Below, in pieces: positions 1-6,517 of a stretch of DNA of 9,942 nucleotides. The notes under the pieces were generated by a model. The model was not told the origin of the DNA. It searched no databases and saw only the letters and a program-made list of their open reading frames with translations. A program made the position numbers and the translations under genes. Numbering within the stretch: the stretch's first letter is position 1; every line of letters starts with the position of its first letter. This stretch comes from Methanosarcina sp. UBA5 (GTDB taxonomy: Archaea > Halobacteriota > Methanosarcinia > Methanosarcinales > Methanosarcinaceae), in assembly GCF_002505485.1 (NCBI RefSeq), contig NZ_DAVG01000087.1:1-9942 (forward strand). Reading direction: 5' to 3'.

Positions 1-1
1 C

Positions 2-175
2 GGGCTCAAAGGCGGAATGCCTGGAGCGTGTGGAAGAAACGCACTTGTCCGAAGGGACGGCAGTGTTCTCGAAATTGGAGGGCAGGACGAAGTTGAGTTG
101 AAGTCCGGCGAGCTTTTTGTAATCGAAACCCCAGGCGGTGGAGGGTATGGAGAAAAGAAAATCCTGAAAAACTGA
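2..175 (+). CDS. hyuB: Hydantoinase B / 5-oxoprolinase-type subunit, C-terminal end (partial)
   Basis: This is the last 57 codons of a gene whose start lies left of the window. The visible protein reads G-L-K-G-G-M-P-G-A-C-G-R-N and later I-E-T-P-G-G-G-G-Y-G-E before the TGA at 173-175. A glycine-rich TPGGGGYG motif near the C-terminus is typical of the HyuB/oxoprolinase B family (ATP-dependent hydrolysis of hydantoins or 5-oxoproline, cytoplasmic, usually paired with HyuA). Family membership is recognised from this C-terminal signature only. The substrate cannot be judged and the partner HyuA gene is outside the window. The last ten codons and the stop lie in the first copy of a 40-bp tandem duplication, so the second copy carries an untranslated repeat of the gene end. 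Confidence 0.75.
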   Translation, partial: GLKGGMPGACGRNALVRRDGSVLEIGGQDEVELKSGELFVIETPGGGGYGEKKILKN

Positions 176-225
176 AAAATAGATTTATGGAGAAAAGAAA
201 ATCCTGAAAAACTGAAAAATAGATT
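146..225 (+). repeat. 40-bp perfect tandem duplication across the hyuB stop codon
   Basis: Bases 146-185 are repeated exactly at 186-225, beginning TATGGAGAAAAGAAAATCC. The unit contains the last coding bases of hyuB, its TGA stop and 10 bases of 3' flank. Because 40 is not a multiple of three and the first copy keeps the stop, the protein is unchanged. It looks like a recent slippage or recombination duplication, since there is no divergence between the copies. Confidence 0.95.
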
Positions 226-513
226 TAATCAAATAAAAATAGTGAGTATCGATTTAACTCTAAAAATGTCTATGAAAGGAATGAGCATTGAAGTCATTGT
301 CGACGTTTTCTTTCTCTTTTTTATTTTATGCATATTCTCTGTCTATTTTCGATTTTTCTGCTAACTCTTTGTTTATTTTCGGTTTATTTTTCAGGCTCTA
401 TGAAGATTGTTCAGAACCTTTGTTTCCAGGGGTATTATCCTTTTCAGTAAATAAAAGTTCCATATTATTCAAATAGCTGAATAATAGTTGGGCAGAGCAG
501 CAAGGGGGTTTTT
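226..513. other. AT-rich intergenic stretch, no supported gene
   Basis: About 290 bases of T-rich sequence. A 62-codon TTG-started frame exists at 288-476, but its composition is Phe/Ser/Leu low-complexity, it has no ribosome binding site and no recognisable domain. The opposite strand gives Lys/Glu-rich reading broken by TAG and TAA. A short imperfect direct repeat containing TATTTTCG occurs twice (about 342-362 and 373-395). Confidence 0.5.
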
Positions 514-1064
514 ATAGTCAGAATTATTCCGGCAGAAGCAAGGTACTATTCCGATAAGGTTGGGTTAAAAGCTTTTTTCTTTTCTCTTATTCGGATTATT
601 ATGATCCGAAAAATCTCCAGTTCGGGGATCTGCGCGCTTTTAATGAATTTATTCTCGAGCCAGGCAAGGGATTTTCATCTCATCTGCATTATGAAGTGGA
701 GATAATAACGATAGTGCTTGAAGGAGAACTTACTCACGAAGACAATATGGAAAACAGGGAGGTTCTGGAGAAAGAAGATGTACAGTGTGTTACCACAGGC
801 ACGGGTATAGAACATTCGGAGTTTAACAGGGGAAAGTAATCCCTGCATTTATACCAGATCTGGATATCTCCGTCCAGAAGCAATCTGGAGCCGGCATACT
901 CTAAAAAGAAATTTGAAGTTTCAGGCTGGAAAAACCGACTGCTTCCTCTTGCTTCCGGTCAGGGCTTTGAGGATTTCCTGAAGATTAACGCGGATGCGAT
1001 CGTTTACCGTACCAGCCTCGAGTCATCTGGAGATAGCTTCTTCTGCGGAATTCATGCCGATTGA
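514..1064 (+). pseudogene. Pirin-family protein, degenerate
   Basis: Conceptual translation with one frame correction gives a pirin-like N-terminal cupin: R-I-I-P-A-E-A-R-Y-Y-S-D-K, then S-Y-S-D-Y-Y-D-P-K-N, F-G-D-L-R-A-F-N-E, H-L-H-Y-E-V-E-I-I-T-I-V-L-E-G-E-L, T-G-T-G-I-E-H-S-E-F and L-Y-Q-I-W-I. Pirins bind a metal through His/Glu residues, and the H-x-H-x-E-x-E stretch and the later E-H are still readable. Damage is multiple. The expected start is ATA-GTC rather than ATG. A -1 frameshift lies in the T/C run at 573-586. An in-frame TAA at 837-839 is followed by 75 more homologous-looking codons in the same frame. The frame then ends at TGA 1062-1064, well short of the usual roughly 230 residues. 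Since the internal stop is TAA, pyrrolysine readthrough cannot rescue it. Classification as a pseudogene is firm; its former role is unknown. Confidence 0.82.
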
Positions 1065-1127
1065 TAGACTTGCAAATTGTGAAAAATTTGTGAAATAAAG
1101 AAAAGGAAAACAGAGAAGAGGCGTTAA

Positions 1128-1397
1128 ATGAGTCAGGAGCAGTCTGAGAGAGATAATGACAAAAAGGAACAACCTCAAAAAGGAAGCAATGGAAAACGGA
1201 AACAATCGGGAGAAATTGAACAGAAACGGCCTCGAAGAGGAAGTAATGGAAGGCAGGGGCCTTCGGAAGAACTTGAACAGGAACAGCCTGAGAGAGGAAG
1301 TGATGGAAGGTCAGAGCAGTCAAGTGAGGCTGAAGAAGAGCAGCCTGAGAGAGGAAGTGACAAAAAAGAAGAGCAGCCTGGGAGAGGGAGAGACTGA
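1128..1397 (+). CDS. Small charged protein of 19-residue repeats, function unknown
   Basis: An 89-residue protein almost entirely of Glu, Gln, Arg, Lys, Gly and Ser, with no hydrophobic core, signal peptide or membrane segment; probably disordered. Residues 19-75 are three consecutive 19-residue repeats of the form G-S-(N/D)-G-R-x(3)-S-x-E-x-E-x-(E/K)-x-P-x-R, followed by a partial copy G-S-D-K-K-E-E-Q-P. The ATG was chosen because AGAAGAGG lies six bases upstream. It is followed about 95 bases downstream by a terminator-like hairpin (1492-1543). Caution: the 57-bp repeats leave another plus frame (from 1156) and two minus frames open too, so openness alone does not prove coding. Differences between the repeats are mostly amino-acid changing, giving no sign of purifying selection. 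No family is recognised. Confidence 0.45.
   Translation: MSQEQSERDNDKKEQPQKGSNGKRKQSGEIEQKRPRRGSNGRQGPSEELEQEQPERGSDGRSEQSSEAEEEQPERGSDKKEEQPGRGRD
1182..1394 (+). repeat. 57-bp imperfect tandem repeats
   Basis: Three units at 1182-1238, 1239-1295 and 1296-1352 plus a partial unit at 1353-1394. Each begins GGAAGYRATGGA and the better-conserved edge ends with CAGCCTGAGAGA. Unit length is a multiple of three, so the repeats stay in frame in the small charged protein. Confidence 0.8.
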
Positions 1398-1491
1398 GAA
1401 TAAAAAATCATAAAAGAGCATAGGCTAAAGCTAGAGGCAGATCAAAAGGATTCAATAGATATCAAGGCCGGACTGCAGTTAGAAAAGAATT

Positions 1492-1543
1492 GAAGTGAGA
1501 GGTAAAAATAGTATAGAGAGGGATTTTCCTCTCACTTCTTTTT
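1492..1543 (+). terminator. Hairpin with T-run, possible terminator with competing stems
   Basis: GAAGTGAGAGG (1492-1502) is perfectly complementary to CCTCTCACTTC (1528-1538), an 11-bp stem with a 25-base loop, followed by TTTTT at 1539-1543. Inside the loop a second GAGAGG (1516-1521) can pair with the same CCTCTC (1528-1533), forming a tighter 6-bp hairpin. The two folds exclude each other. Placement after the charged-protein gene suggests a transcription end; a switch role is speculation. Confidence 0.55.
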
Positions 1544-1567
1544 GCTTCTGATATTCCGGAATCGGAG

Positions 1568-1711
1568 TGAGGAATGGCGAACCTCATTTCCGTTTCCCTT
1601 GAAACCTCTTCCGAACTAAAGCTTGAGGAATGGCAAAAAACCTCAATAACTTTCTTATTCAGGCGGGGTTTCGGATTTGTGGAGGTCAGGGTTGAGGAAT
1701 GGCGAACCTCA
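1568..1711. repeat. Three copies of a GAGGAATGGC...CCTC mini-hairpin element
   Basis: TGAGGAATGGCGAACCTCA occurs exactly at 1568-1586 and 1693-1711. A variant (TTGAGG, AATGGCAAAAAA, CCTCAA) lies at 1623-1646. Each has complementary TGAGG and CCTCA ends flanking a loop starting AATGGC. Start-to-start spacing is 56 and 69 bases, not in a common reading frame, so a shared protein motif is unlikely. A palindrome ATTCCGGAAT sits just ahead at 1553-1562. Confidence 0.7.
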
Positions 1712-1733
1712 TTTTCCTTGCTCTACTTTTTCG

Positions 1734-1774
1734 CTAAATGCTACTCATGAACCCCATTCAATATTAGCATTTAG
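1734..1774. repeat. 10-bp perfect inverted repeat
   Basis: CTAAATGCTA (1734-1743) and TAGCATTTAG (1765-1774) are exact reverse complements with a 21-base loop. No T-run follows, so a terminator is not obvious. It continues the series of hairpins in 1490-1775. Confidence 0.65.
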
Positions 1775-2383
1775 AACTGCATGATATAGAATACCAATCA
1801 CATATAAAACATAAGTGGAAATGATTTTTCTTTTTCTTTGATGTAATAAAGAACACTCAAAATTTTTAAGTGGCTTATCGTCCACGTAGACTATTATTAT
1901 CACTTACCGCCAATTGCCGTGAAAATTATCTGGGACTGAACACAAGATATTTATATTCGAAATTTCGTAACTATAAAGTTAAATTTTTCTGCTTTATTAA
2001 TACATTTATTCTTACACATAGTTTCTCTCGATTTCTCAATCCTATTCTCAAATTAAAAAGAATCTTCTTTTACGCCAGATATAAACATGCATAAATAAAA
2101 TAATTGTGAATCTATATAGAAATTTTTAAGTTATAAATAAAGTTTTAGATTCGCTTCTTCTGTAATCTTTCTATAAATATGGCTTTTCATATTTATTACA
2201 ATCTTAAATATCGGAATGTATGCTTTAACGTAATGTGCATGATATAGTTAACTCAACTGAGTTGCTTTGTTTTCTAATCCCTTTTTAAAAAATAGAAAAG
2301 TTCTTTTATTCATTTAAACTTTAACTGTAATTAATATTTTGTACAATATCCACAATTTTCTAGATTGTCAGCTGAGGTAATTC
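1775..2383. other. AT-rich gene-free stretch with small palindromes
   Basis: No supported gene. A 74-codon GTG-started frame (1870-2094) lacks a ribosome binding site and any recognisable domain, and was not accepted. Visible structures are the palindrome TCTATATAGA (2111-2120), a nested hairpin at 2161-2200 (TGTAA/TTACA around TAAATAT/ATATTTA) and AACTCA-AC-TGAGTT at 2250-2263. Confidence 0.5.
2161..2200. repeat. AT-rich nested inverted repeat
   Basis: ATAAATAT (2173-2180) and ATATTTAT (2189-2196) are perfect reverse complements around an 8-base loop. Outside them TGTAA (2161-2165) can pair with TTACA (2196-2200). It may be an RNA hairpin or an operator-like DNA site; nothing indicates which. 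Confidence 0.45.
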
Positions 2384-2476
2384 ATGAGTGCAGAGCACAA
2401 GGACGACTCCGTAAATAAGTCTATTCAGAAATTATTTCTTGAAATCTTATTGGATAGCGGGATTTTTTTGAATTAA
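2384..2476 (+). CDS. Possible 30-residue small ORF
   Basis: ATG at 2384 is preceded by GAGGT with six bases between, a good spacing, and the frame runs 30 codons to TAA 2474-2476. The peptide starts M-S-A-E-H-K-D-D-S-V-N-K and ends in a more hydrophobic L-F-L-E-I-L-L-D-S-G-I-F-L-N. It is not recognised. It could be a real small protein or the surviving 5' end of a truncated gene. The ribosome binding site is the only positive evidence. Confidence 0.3.
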   Translation: MSAEHKDDSVNKSIQKLFLEILLDSGIFLN

Positions 2477-2493
2477 AGTATTAAAATTTAGGG

Positions 2494-2556
2494 ATGAAAG
2501 AATTTGATATTTTAAAAGTAAAAAATGAGGACTTAAAGGGCAGGATGTATAATTAA
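2494..2556 (+). CDS. Possible 20-residue leader ORF overlapping the LVIVD gene start
   Basis: ATG at 2494 opens a 20-codon frame whose TAA (2554-2556) shares its last base with the ATG of the LVIVD gene (TAATG). Such overlaps often mark translational coupling, but this ORF has no convincing ribosome binding site of its own and a 20-codon frame can arise by chance. The peptide is charged and begins M-K-E-F-D-I-L-K-V-K-N. Confidence 0.18.
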   Translation: MKEFDILKVKNEDLKGRMYN

Positions 2557-4832
2557 TGAGAATAAGTAGACAAATAATTAATTCATTTCTATCCGTTGTT
2601 TTTTTGATAACGATTACAGAAATAGTTGTCGGGGCAGCATCCGATCCTGAAGTTAACATGGAAATGGTAGGACATTTTGGTGGGACGATAGACACTCTTG
2701 ATGTCAAAGGCAATTACGCTTATGTTGAACAGGGACAGGATCTTTTGATCTTGGACATTACTAACCCTTCTTCACCTGTTTTAGTGGGTAAGGTTATGAC
2801 AAAAGGTTTAGTAGGAGACATAGAAATTTCCGGCAATTACGCCTATGTAGCCAATGGCGATAACGGTCTTGTGATTATTGATATTAGCAATCTCTCTTCT
2901 CCAACCATAAAAGGGTATTACGCAGGATCTGTTCGTTGTGTTTCGGTTTCTGGCAATTACGCCTATGTAGCCAATTTGAATGATCTTATGATTATTGACA
3001 TAAGCAATCCTTCATCCCCAATTTTAAAAGGACATTATACTGGAAATATTGAAGATATTTCGGTTTCTGGCAATTACGCTTACTTAGTTGATCTGGATAA
3101 TGGTCTTGTGATTATTGACATAAGTAATCCTTCTTCTCCAGTTCTCAAGGGAAGTTATGATACTGCCGGGAACGCCTGCGATGTTTCGGTTTCAGGTAAT
3201 TATGCTTATGTAGCCGATGACAGTACCGGTCTTGTGATAATTGATATTAGTAATCCTTCTTCTCCAGTTCTGAAAGGAAGCTATGATACTTCTGGAATCG
3301 CAGTGGATATTTTAATTTCAGGTAACTACGCCTATGTAGCCGATAATGATAATGGTCTTACGATTGTTGATATAAGTAATCCTTCTTCTCCAACTCTTAA
3401 GGGAAGCTGCGATACTCCAGGATATGCTAGAGGTGTTTCAGTTTCCGGCAATTATGCCTATATTGCAGACAATAATGGATTTGTGATTATTGATATAAGC
3501 AATCTTTCTTCTCCTACTCTAAAAAGAAGTTATGATACTATCGGAATAACTAAAAGTATTTCAGTTTCCGGCAATTACGCCTATGTAGCCGAGTGGGATA
3601 ATGGCCTTATGATTGTTGATATCAGCAACCCTTCTTCTCCAGATCTGAAAGGAAGCTATGATACTCCCGGATCTGCTCAGGATGTTGCAATTTCCGGCAA
3701 TTACGCCTATATAGCTGATGATAATGATCTTGTTATCGTTGATATTAGCAATCCCTCTTCTCCTTATCTCAAAGGAAATTTCAGCACTGGTGGATGGGCT
3801 CAACACATTACAGTTTCCGGTAACTATGCCTATGTTATCGATAATGCTAAGGGTATTTTCATCGTTGATATCAGCAATCCTTCTTCTCCAGTGCTTAAGG
3901 GAATTTATGACACTTCTCCAGTTATTAAAGGAAATTACGGCTATAGCGGGTGTATCTGGAGTGTTTCGGTTTCCGGCAATTACGCCTATGTAGCCGATGA
4001 AGGAAACGGTCTTTTGATTGTTGACATCAGTAATCCTTCTTCTCCAGTTCTCAAGGGAAGTTATGATACTGCCGGGAACGCCTGCGATGTTTCAGTTTTC
4101 GGTAATTACGCCTATGTAGCCGATAGCAATAATGGTCTTGCGATTATTGATATAAGCAATCCTTCTTCTCCGGTTCTTAAAGGGAGCTACAATAATAACG
4201 GATATGCTCAATATGTTTCAGTTTCAGGCAACTATGCATATGTAGCCACTGATGATAATCTTGCAATTGTCGATATCAGCAATCTTTCATTTCCAATTCT
4301 TAAAGGACGTTATACCGTTTCTGCTAGCGATGTTTCAGTTTCCGACAGTTATGTCTATGTAGCTGAAGGTGTTAACGGTCTTGTTATTCTAAAAGCAAAT
4401 CCAGGAAAAACAGCACCTCTTTTCGCAGATTTCAGCAGCAATATCACATCCGGTTGCGCGCCTCTCTTGGTTCAGTTTAATGACAGTTCTCAGAACGCAA
4501 TTGCCTGGAACTGGGACTTTGGAGACGGATTTAATTCAACAAACCAGAATCCGGTCCATACTTACTCTTCAGCAGGAACCTATACTGTTAACCTGATAGT
4601 AAGCAATACAAATAAAACAGCCTCAAAAACGGCTACAATAACTGTGCTGGAAACTACTGGCTCCGATGAAGAAAGTAGCGGCGAAGACGAAGGAAAAAGT
4701 GCCGGCGTTATTTCAAGAAAAAAGACAGGCAATCTTACAAAAGAAAGCAAAAAAATTCCTGAGTTTACAATAGTTTGTGGAATTATAAGCCTGCTGGCTG
4801 CATTCTACATAACGGAACTAAATAAAAGATAG
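2556..4832 (+). CDS. Exported LVIVD double beta-propeller with PKD domain and PEF-CTERM anchor
   Basis: A 758-residue surface protein. Residues 1 to about 27 form a signal peptide (basic start, hydrophobic core, end near V-V-G-A-A). Residues 39-621 are 14 LVIVD repeats (PF08309) of about 41 residues, with core G-N-Y-A-Y-V-A-D then L-V-I-I-D-I-S-N-P-S-S-P; 14 units suggest two seven-bladed propellers. Residues 622-699 form a PKD domain with W-N-W-D-F-G-D-G at 651-658. An acidic Ser/Gly linker follows, then P-E-F at 735-737, a hydrophobic helix and a basic end: the PEF-CTERM pattern processed by archaeosortases. Binding or adhesion at the cell surface is likely but no ligand can be inferred. 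The start is set by the signal peptide and AGGA ten bases upstream; an ATG at 2545 stops at once. A possible TATA-like ATATTTTAAAAG lies at 2507-2518. It ends with TAG, with an in-frame TAA four codons later. Confidence 0.93.
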   Translation: MRISRQIINSFLSVVFLITITEIVVGAASDPEVNMEMVGHFGGTIDTLDVKGNYAYVEQGQDLLILDITNPSSPVLVGKVMTKGLVGDIEISGNYAYVANGDNGLVIIDISNLSSPTIKGYYAGSVRCVSVSGNYAYVANLNDLMIIDISNPSSPILKGHYTGNIEDISVSGNYAYLVDLDNGLVIIDISNPSSPVLKGSYDTAGNACDVSVSGNYAYVADDSTGLVIIDISNPSSPVLKGSYDTSGIAVDILISGNYAYVADNDNGLTIVDISNPSSPTLKGSCDTPGYARGVSVSGNYAYIADNNGFVIIDISNLSSPTLKRSYDTIGITKSISVSGNYAYVAEWDNGLMIVDISNPSSPDLKGSYDTPGSAQDVAISGNYAYIADDNDLVIVDISNPSSPYLKGNFSTGGWAQHITVSGNYAYVIDNAKGIFIVDISNPSSPVLKGIYDTSPVIKGNYGYSGCIWSVSVSGNYAYVADEGNGLLIVDISNPSSPVLKGSYDTAGNACDVSVFGNYAYVADSNNGLAIIDISNPSSPVLKGSYNNNGYAQYVSVSGNYAYVATDDNLAIVDISNLSFPILKGRYTVSASDVSVSDSYVYVAEGVNGLVILKANPGKTAPLFADFSSNITSGCAPLLVQFNDSSQNAIAWNWDFGDGFNSTNQNPVHTYSSAGTYTVNLIVSNTNKTASKTATITVLETTGSDEESSGEDEGKSAGVISRKKTGNLTKESKKIPEFTIVCGIISLLAAFYITELNKR
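2670..4400 (+). repeat. 14 tandem LVIVD blade repeats, about 126 bp each
   Basis: Fourteen in-frame repeats, each with a variant of GGCAATTACGCCTATGTAGC and of GATATTAGTAATCCTTCTTC. Unit length is 39-42 codons, except the eleventh, which is about ten codons longer. The fifth and twelfth units are identical over 65 bases (3123-3187 and 4029-4093). Confidence 0.92.
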
Positions 4833-4876
4833 TTAAGTCGGTAAAAGCAGTTAAGTTGAAAGATAGTAGAAATATT

Positions 4877-4884
4877 TTTAAATA
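4877..4884 (+). promoter_or_regulatory. TATA-box-like site ahead of the permease gene
   Basis: TTTAAATA fits the archaeal box A consensus TTTAWATA. Transcription would begin about 25 bases downstream, leaving a leader of roughly 55-60 bases before the GTG at 4968. It lies between the arms of an inverted repeat, GATAGTA (4862-4868) and TACTATC (4895-4901), which could be an operator. Sequence match only. Confidence 0.33.
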
Positions 4885-4967
4885 GTAATGATTATACTAT
4901 CTGGTGTAGCTTACAAAAGTTTGAGTGAAATTCGCAAGATGCAATCAAGTTTCAGAGGGCTGGCTGG

Positions 4968-6368
4968 GTGGAAGATGTCTCACTAATTATTCTTTTTTTA
5001 TCAGTTTTAGGAGGTTACCTGCTTGGCATAATCTCAGGGCTCCTGCCCGGAATACACAATAATAATTTTGCGCTTGCCCTTGTAGCCCTTGCCCCTTTCC
5101 TGGCTGAAAAAGGGCTTGCCCCTTTTTATATAGCCGTGATCATTCTCTCAAATGCGCTCTCACAAACTTTTCATGATGTGATCCCTTCAGTTTTTCTAGG
5201 GGCACCAGATGGAGATACAGCGCTAATGGTCCTGCCAGGGCACAGGCTTCTGCTTGACGGAGCAGGAGCTGAGGCAGTCCGGCTTTCAGCACTCGGAAGC
5301 GCAGGCTCTGTAGTTGCTTCCCTTATTTTCGTGCTGCCGTTTTCGCTTTTCTTTAAGGCTGTATATCCTTATATTGAAGCACATATGGCTTTGATTCTTA
5401 TTTTAATCGTCTTTCTGATGCTTGCAAGTGAAAAAGGCGAAAACGCTGAAGATTCAAAGGAGAAAAGCCCATTTGCAAAATATAAGTACAAATTTTTTGC
5501 CCTGGTTTTGTTTTTGATCACAGGCGTGCTTGGACTCTTCGCTTTTGCCAGGGAATCTCTTATGGTTCCGGTTATTAATTTTGGAGAGCCGTCGATACTC
5601 CTGCCCCTGCTGAGCGGGCTTTTCGGAGCGTCACAGCTAATTATAAGCCTTCTCACAAGCTCGAAAATTCCCGAAGAATCCGTTTCAGCACTCAAGCTCT
5701 CCCGAAAAAGAATTCTCAGGGGAATCCTTACAGGCAGCGCGGCAGGCTCGCTTGTTGCATGGCTGCCAGGCCTCTCCTCAGCGATTGCAGCACTCCTTAC
5801 GGGCCTTGTTGCAAAAGTCGATTTTGACAGGATTCCACTTAAGAAAAAAACCTCCGAACCCGAACTGGGAAGGTTAAGAACCTCTCTTTATTCTGACCCT
5901 TATGCCAGTAACCCTTCAACGCTTGAGAGCTCGAAGGAATTCATAATTTCAAATTCCGGAGTAAACACCTCAAACGCGATTTTCGGACTGGTCGCTTTTG
6001 TGGTGATAGGAAGAACCCGGAGCGGGGCAATGGTAGCTATAGAAGATATTCTGGGAACAAACACGCTTGATTTATCTGTACTACTGCTCTTTTTTGCCGC
6101 TATAGTCTTAACTGCTCTTTTTTCCTACTTTTCTACTATCTGGATAGGGAATAATGCCCATCTCCTCTTAAAGAAAGTTGATTACAACAAACTCTGTGCA
6201 GGTGTCCTTCTCGGGCTTGCATTAATGGTTTACCTTTTTACAGGGCTTTTCGGATTTTTCATTTTTGTAATTTCGACTCCAATAGGCATGCTCTCTTCCT
6301 TTATGAATGTCAGGAAATCCCATGCAATGGGAGTTATCTTACTGCCTGTGATCCTGTACTTTTTGTAA
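4968..6368 (+). CDS. TctA/DUF112-like integral membrane permease
   Basis: A 466-residue protein of mostly hydrophobic helices, about ten to twelve membrane spans (for example residues 5-27, 33-60, 108-130, 139-153, 174-194, 210-230, 253-283, 335-349, 368-392, 409-440, 452-466). Family signatures are G-L-L-P-G-I-H at 24-30, G-A-P-D-G-D-T-A-L at 78-86 and a second copy of the loop, W-L-P-G-L-S, at 265-270, matching the internal duplication of TctA-type permeases (PF01970; archaeal relatives in COG1784). Bacterial TctA works with TctB and a periplasmic TctC; no such partners are present, so substrate and mechanism are open. The frame begins with GTG 4968, with AGAGGG about eight bases upstream; the nearby ATG (4974) is out of frame. 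It stands alone, 135 bases after the surface-protein gene, probably with its own promoter. Confidence 0.85.
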   Translation: MEDVSLIILFLSVLGGYLLGIISGLLPGIHNNNFALALVALAPFLAEKGLAPFYIAVIILSNALSQTFHDVIPSVFLGAPDGDTALMVLPGHRLLLDGAGAEAVRLSALGSAGSVVASLIFVLPFSLFFKAVYPYIEAHMALILILIVFLMLASEKGENAEDSKEKSPFAKYKYKFFALVLFLITGVLGLFAFARESLMVPVINFGEPSILLPLLSGLFGASQLIISLLTSSKIPEESVSALKLSRKRILRGILTGSAAGSLVAWLPGLSSAIAALLTGLVAKVDFDRIPLKKKTSEPELGRLRTSLYSDPYASNPSTLESSKEFIISNSGVNTSNAIFGLVAFVVIGRTRSGAMVAIEDILGTNTLDLSVLLLFFAAIVLTALFSYFSTIWIGNNAHLLLKKVDYNKLCAGVLLGLALMVYLFTGLFGFFIFVISTPIGMLSSFMNVRKSHAMGVILLPVILYFL

Positions 6369-6431
6369 AAAAGCAGCTTCTCGATTGTAGATATGACTTC
6401 AAATCAATAGTTCTTTTTCCTTTTCATATCC

Positions 6432-6446
6432 GGGAAGATTTTTCCC
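6432..6446 (+). terminator. Weak hairpin after the permease gene
   Basis: GGGAA (6432-6436) pairs with TTCCC (6442-6446) over a 5-base loop containing Ts. No strong T-run follows directly, so this is a weak candidate for the permease transcript end. Confidence 0.22.
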
Positions 6447-6470
6447 ATTCTCTAAAAAATTTTACGTTTT

Positions 6471-6517
6471 CAATCCAATGGCGTGTAAAAATATAAAACT
6501 TAAAATGTATTGGGTTG
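6471..6517 (+). promoter_or_regulatory. Inverted repeat flanking a TATA-like sequence
   Basis: CAATCCAAT (6471-6479) is complementary to ATTGGGTTG (6509-6517) with a single G-T pair. Between the arms lies AAAAATATAAAA (6487-6498), a TATA-like run. This suggests a promoter framed by a dyad operator for the PASTA/TPR genes, with a leader of about 250 bases. Equally, it could fold as RNA. Confidence 0.3.

Noticed and set aside
325..466. Minus-strand Lys/Glu-rich frame containing TAG, considered as a pyrrolysine-containing ORF
   Set aside because: It also hits TAA soon after, lacks a ribosome binding site and is low complexity.
288..476. 62-codon TTG-started frame
   Set aside because: Low-complexity Phe/Ser/Leu sequence from T-rich DNA, with no ribosome binding site or domain.
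837..839. Possible recoding at the stop inside the pirin gene
   Set aside because: The codon is TAA, not TAG, and the gene has other lesions, so pyrrolysine readthrough does not apply.
985..1411. Minus-strand frames over the pirin end and the 57-bp repeats
   Set aside because: They are mirror frames of in-frame repeats, with no start signal; the longest runs across the pirin remnant.
1870..2094. 74-codon GTG-started frame
   Set aside because: No ribosome binding site, no recognisable motif, AT-rich composition; a transposase fragment was considered but nothing supports it.
2670..4400. CRISPR array
   Set aside because: Regular repeats, but the repeats and the sequence between them form one continuous LVIVD coding frame.
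5369..5695. 108-codon minus-strand frame opposite the permease gene
   Set aside because: Antisense shadow of a well-supported membrane protein.
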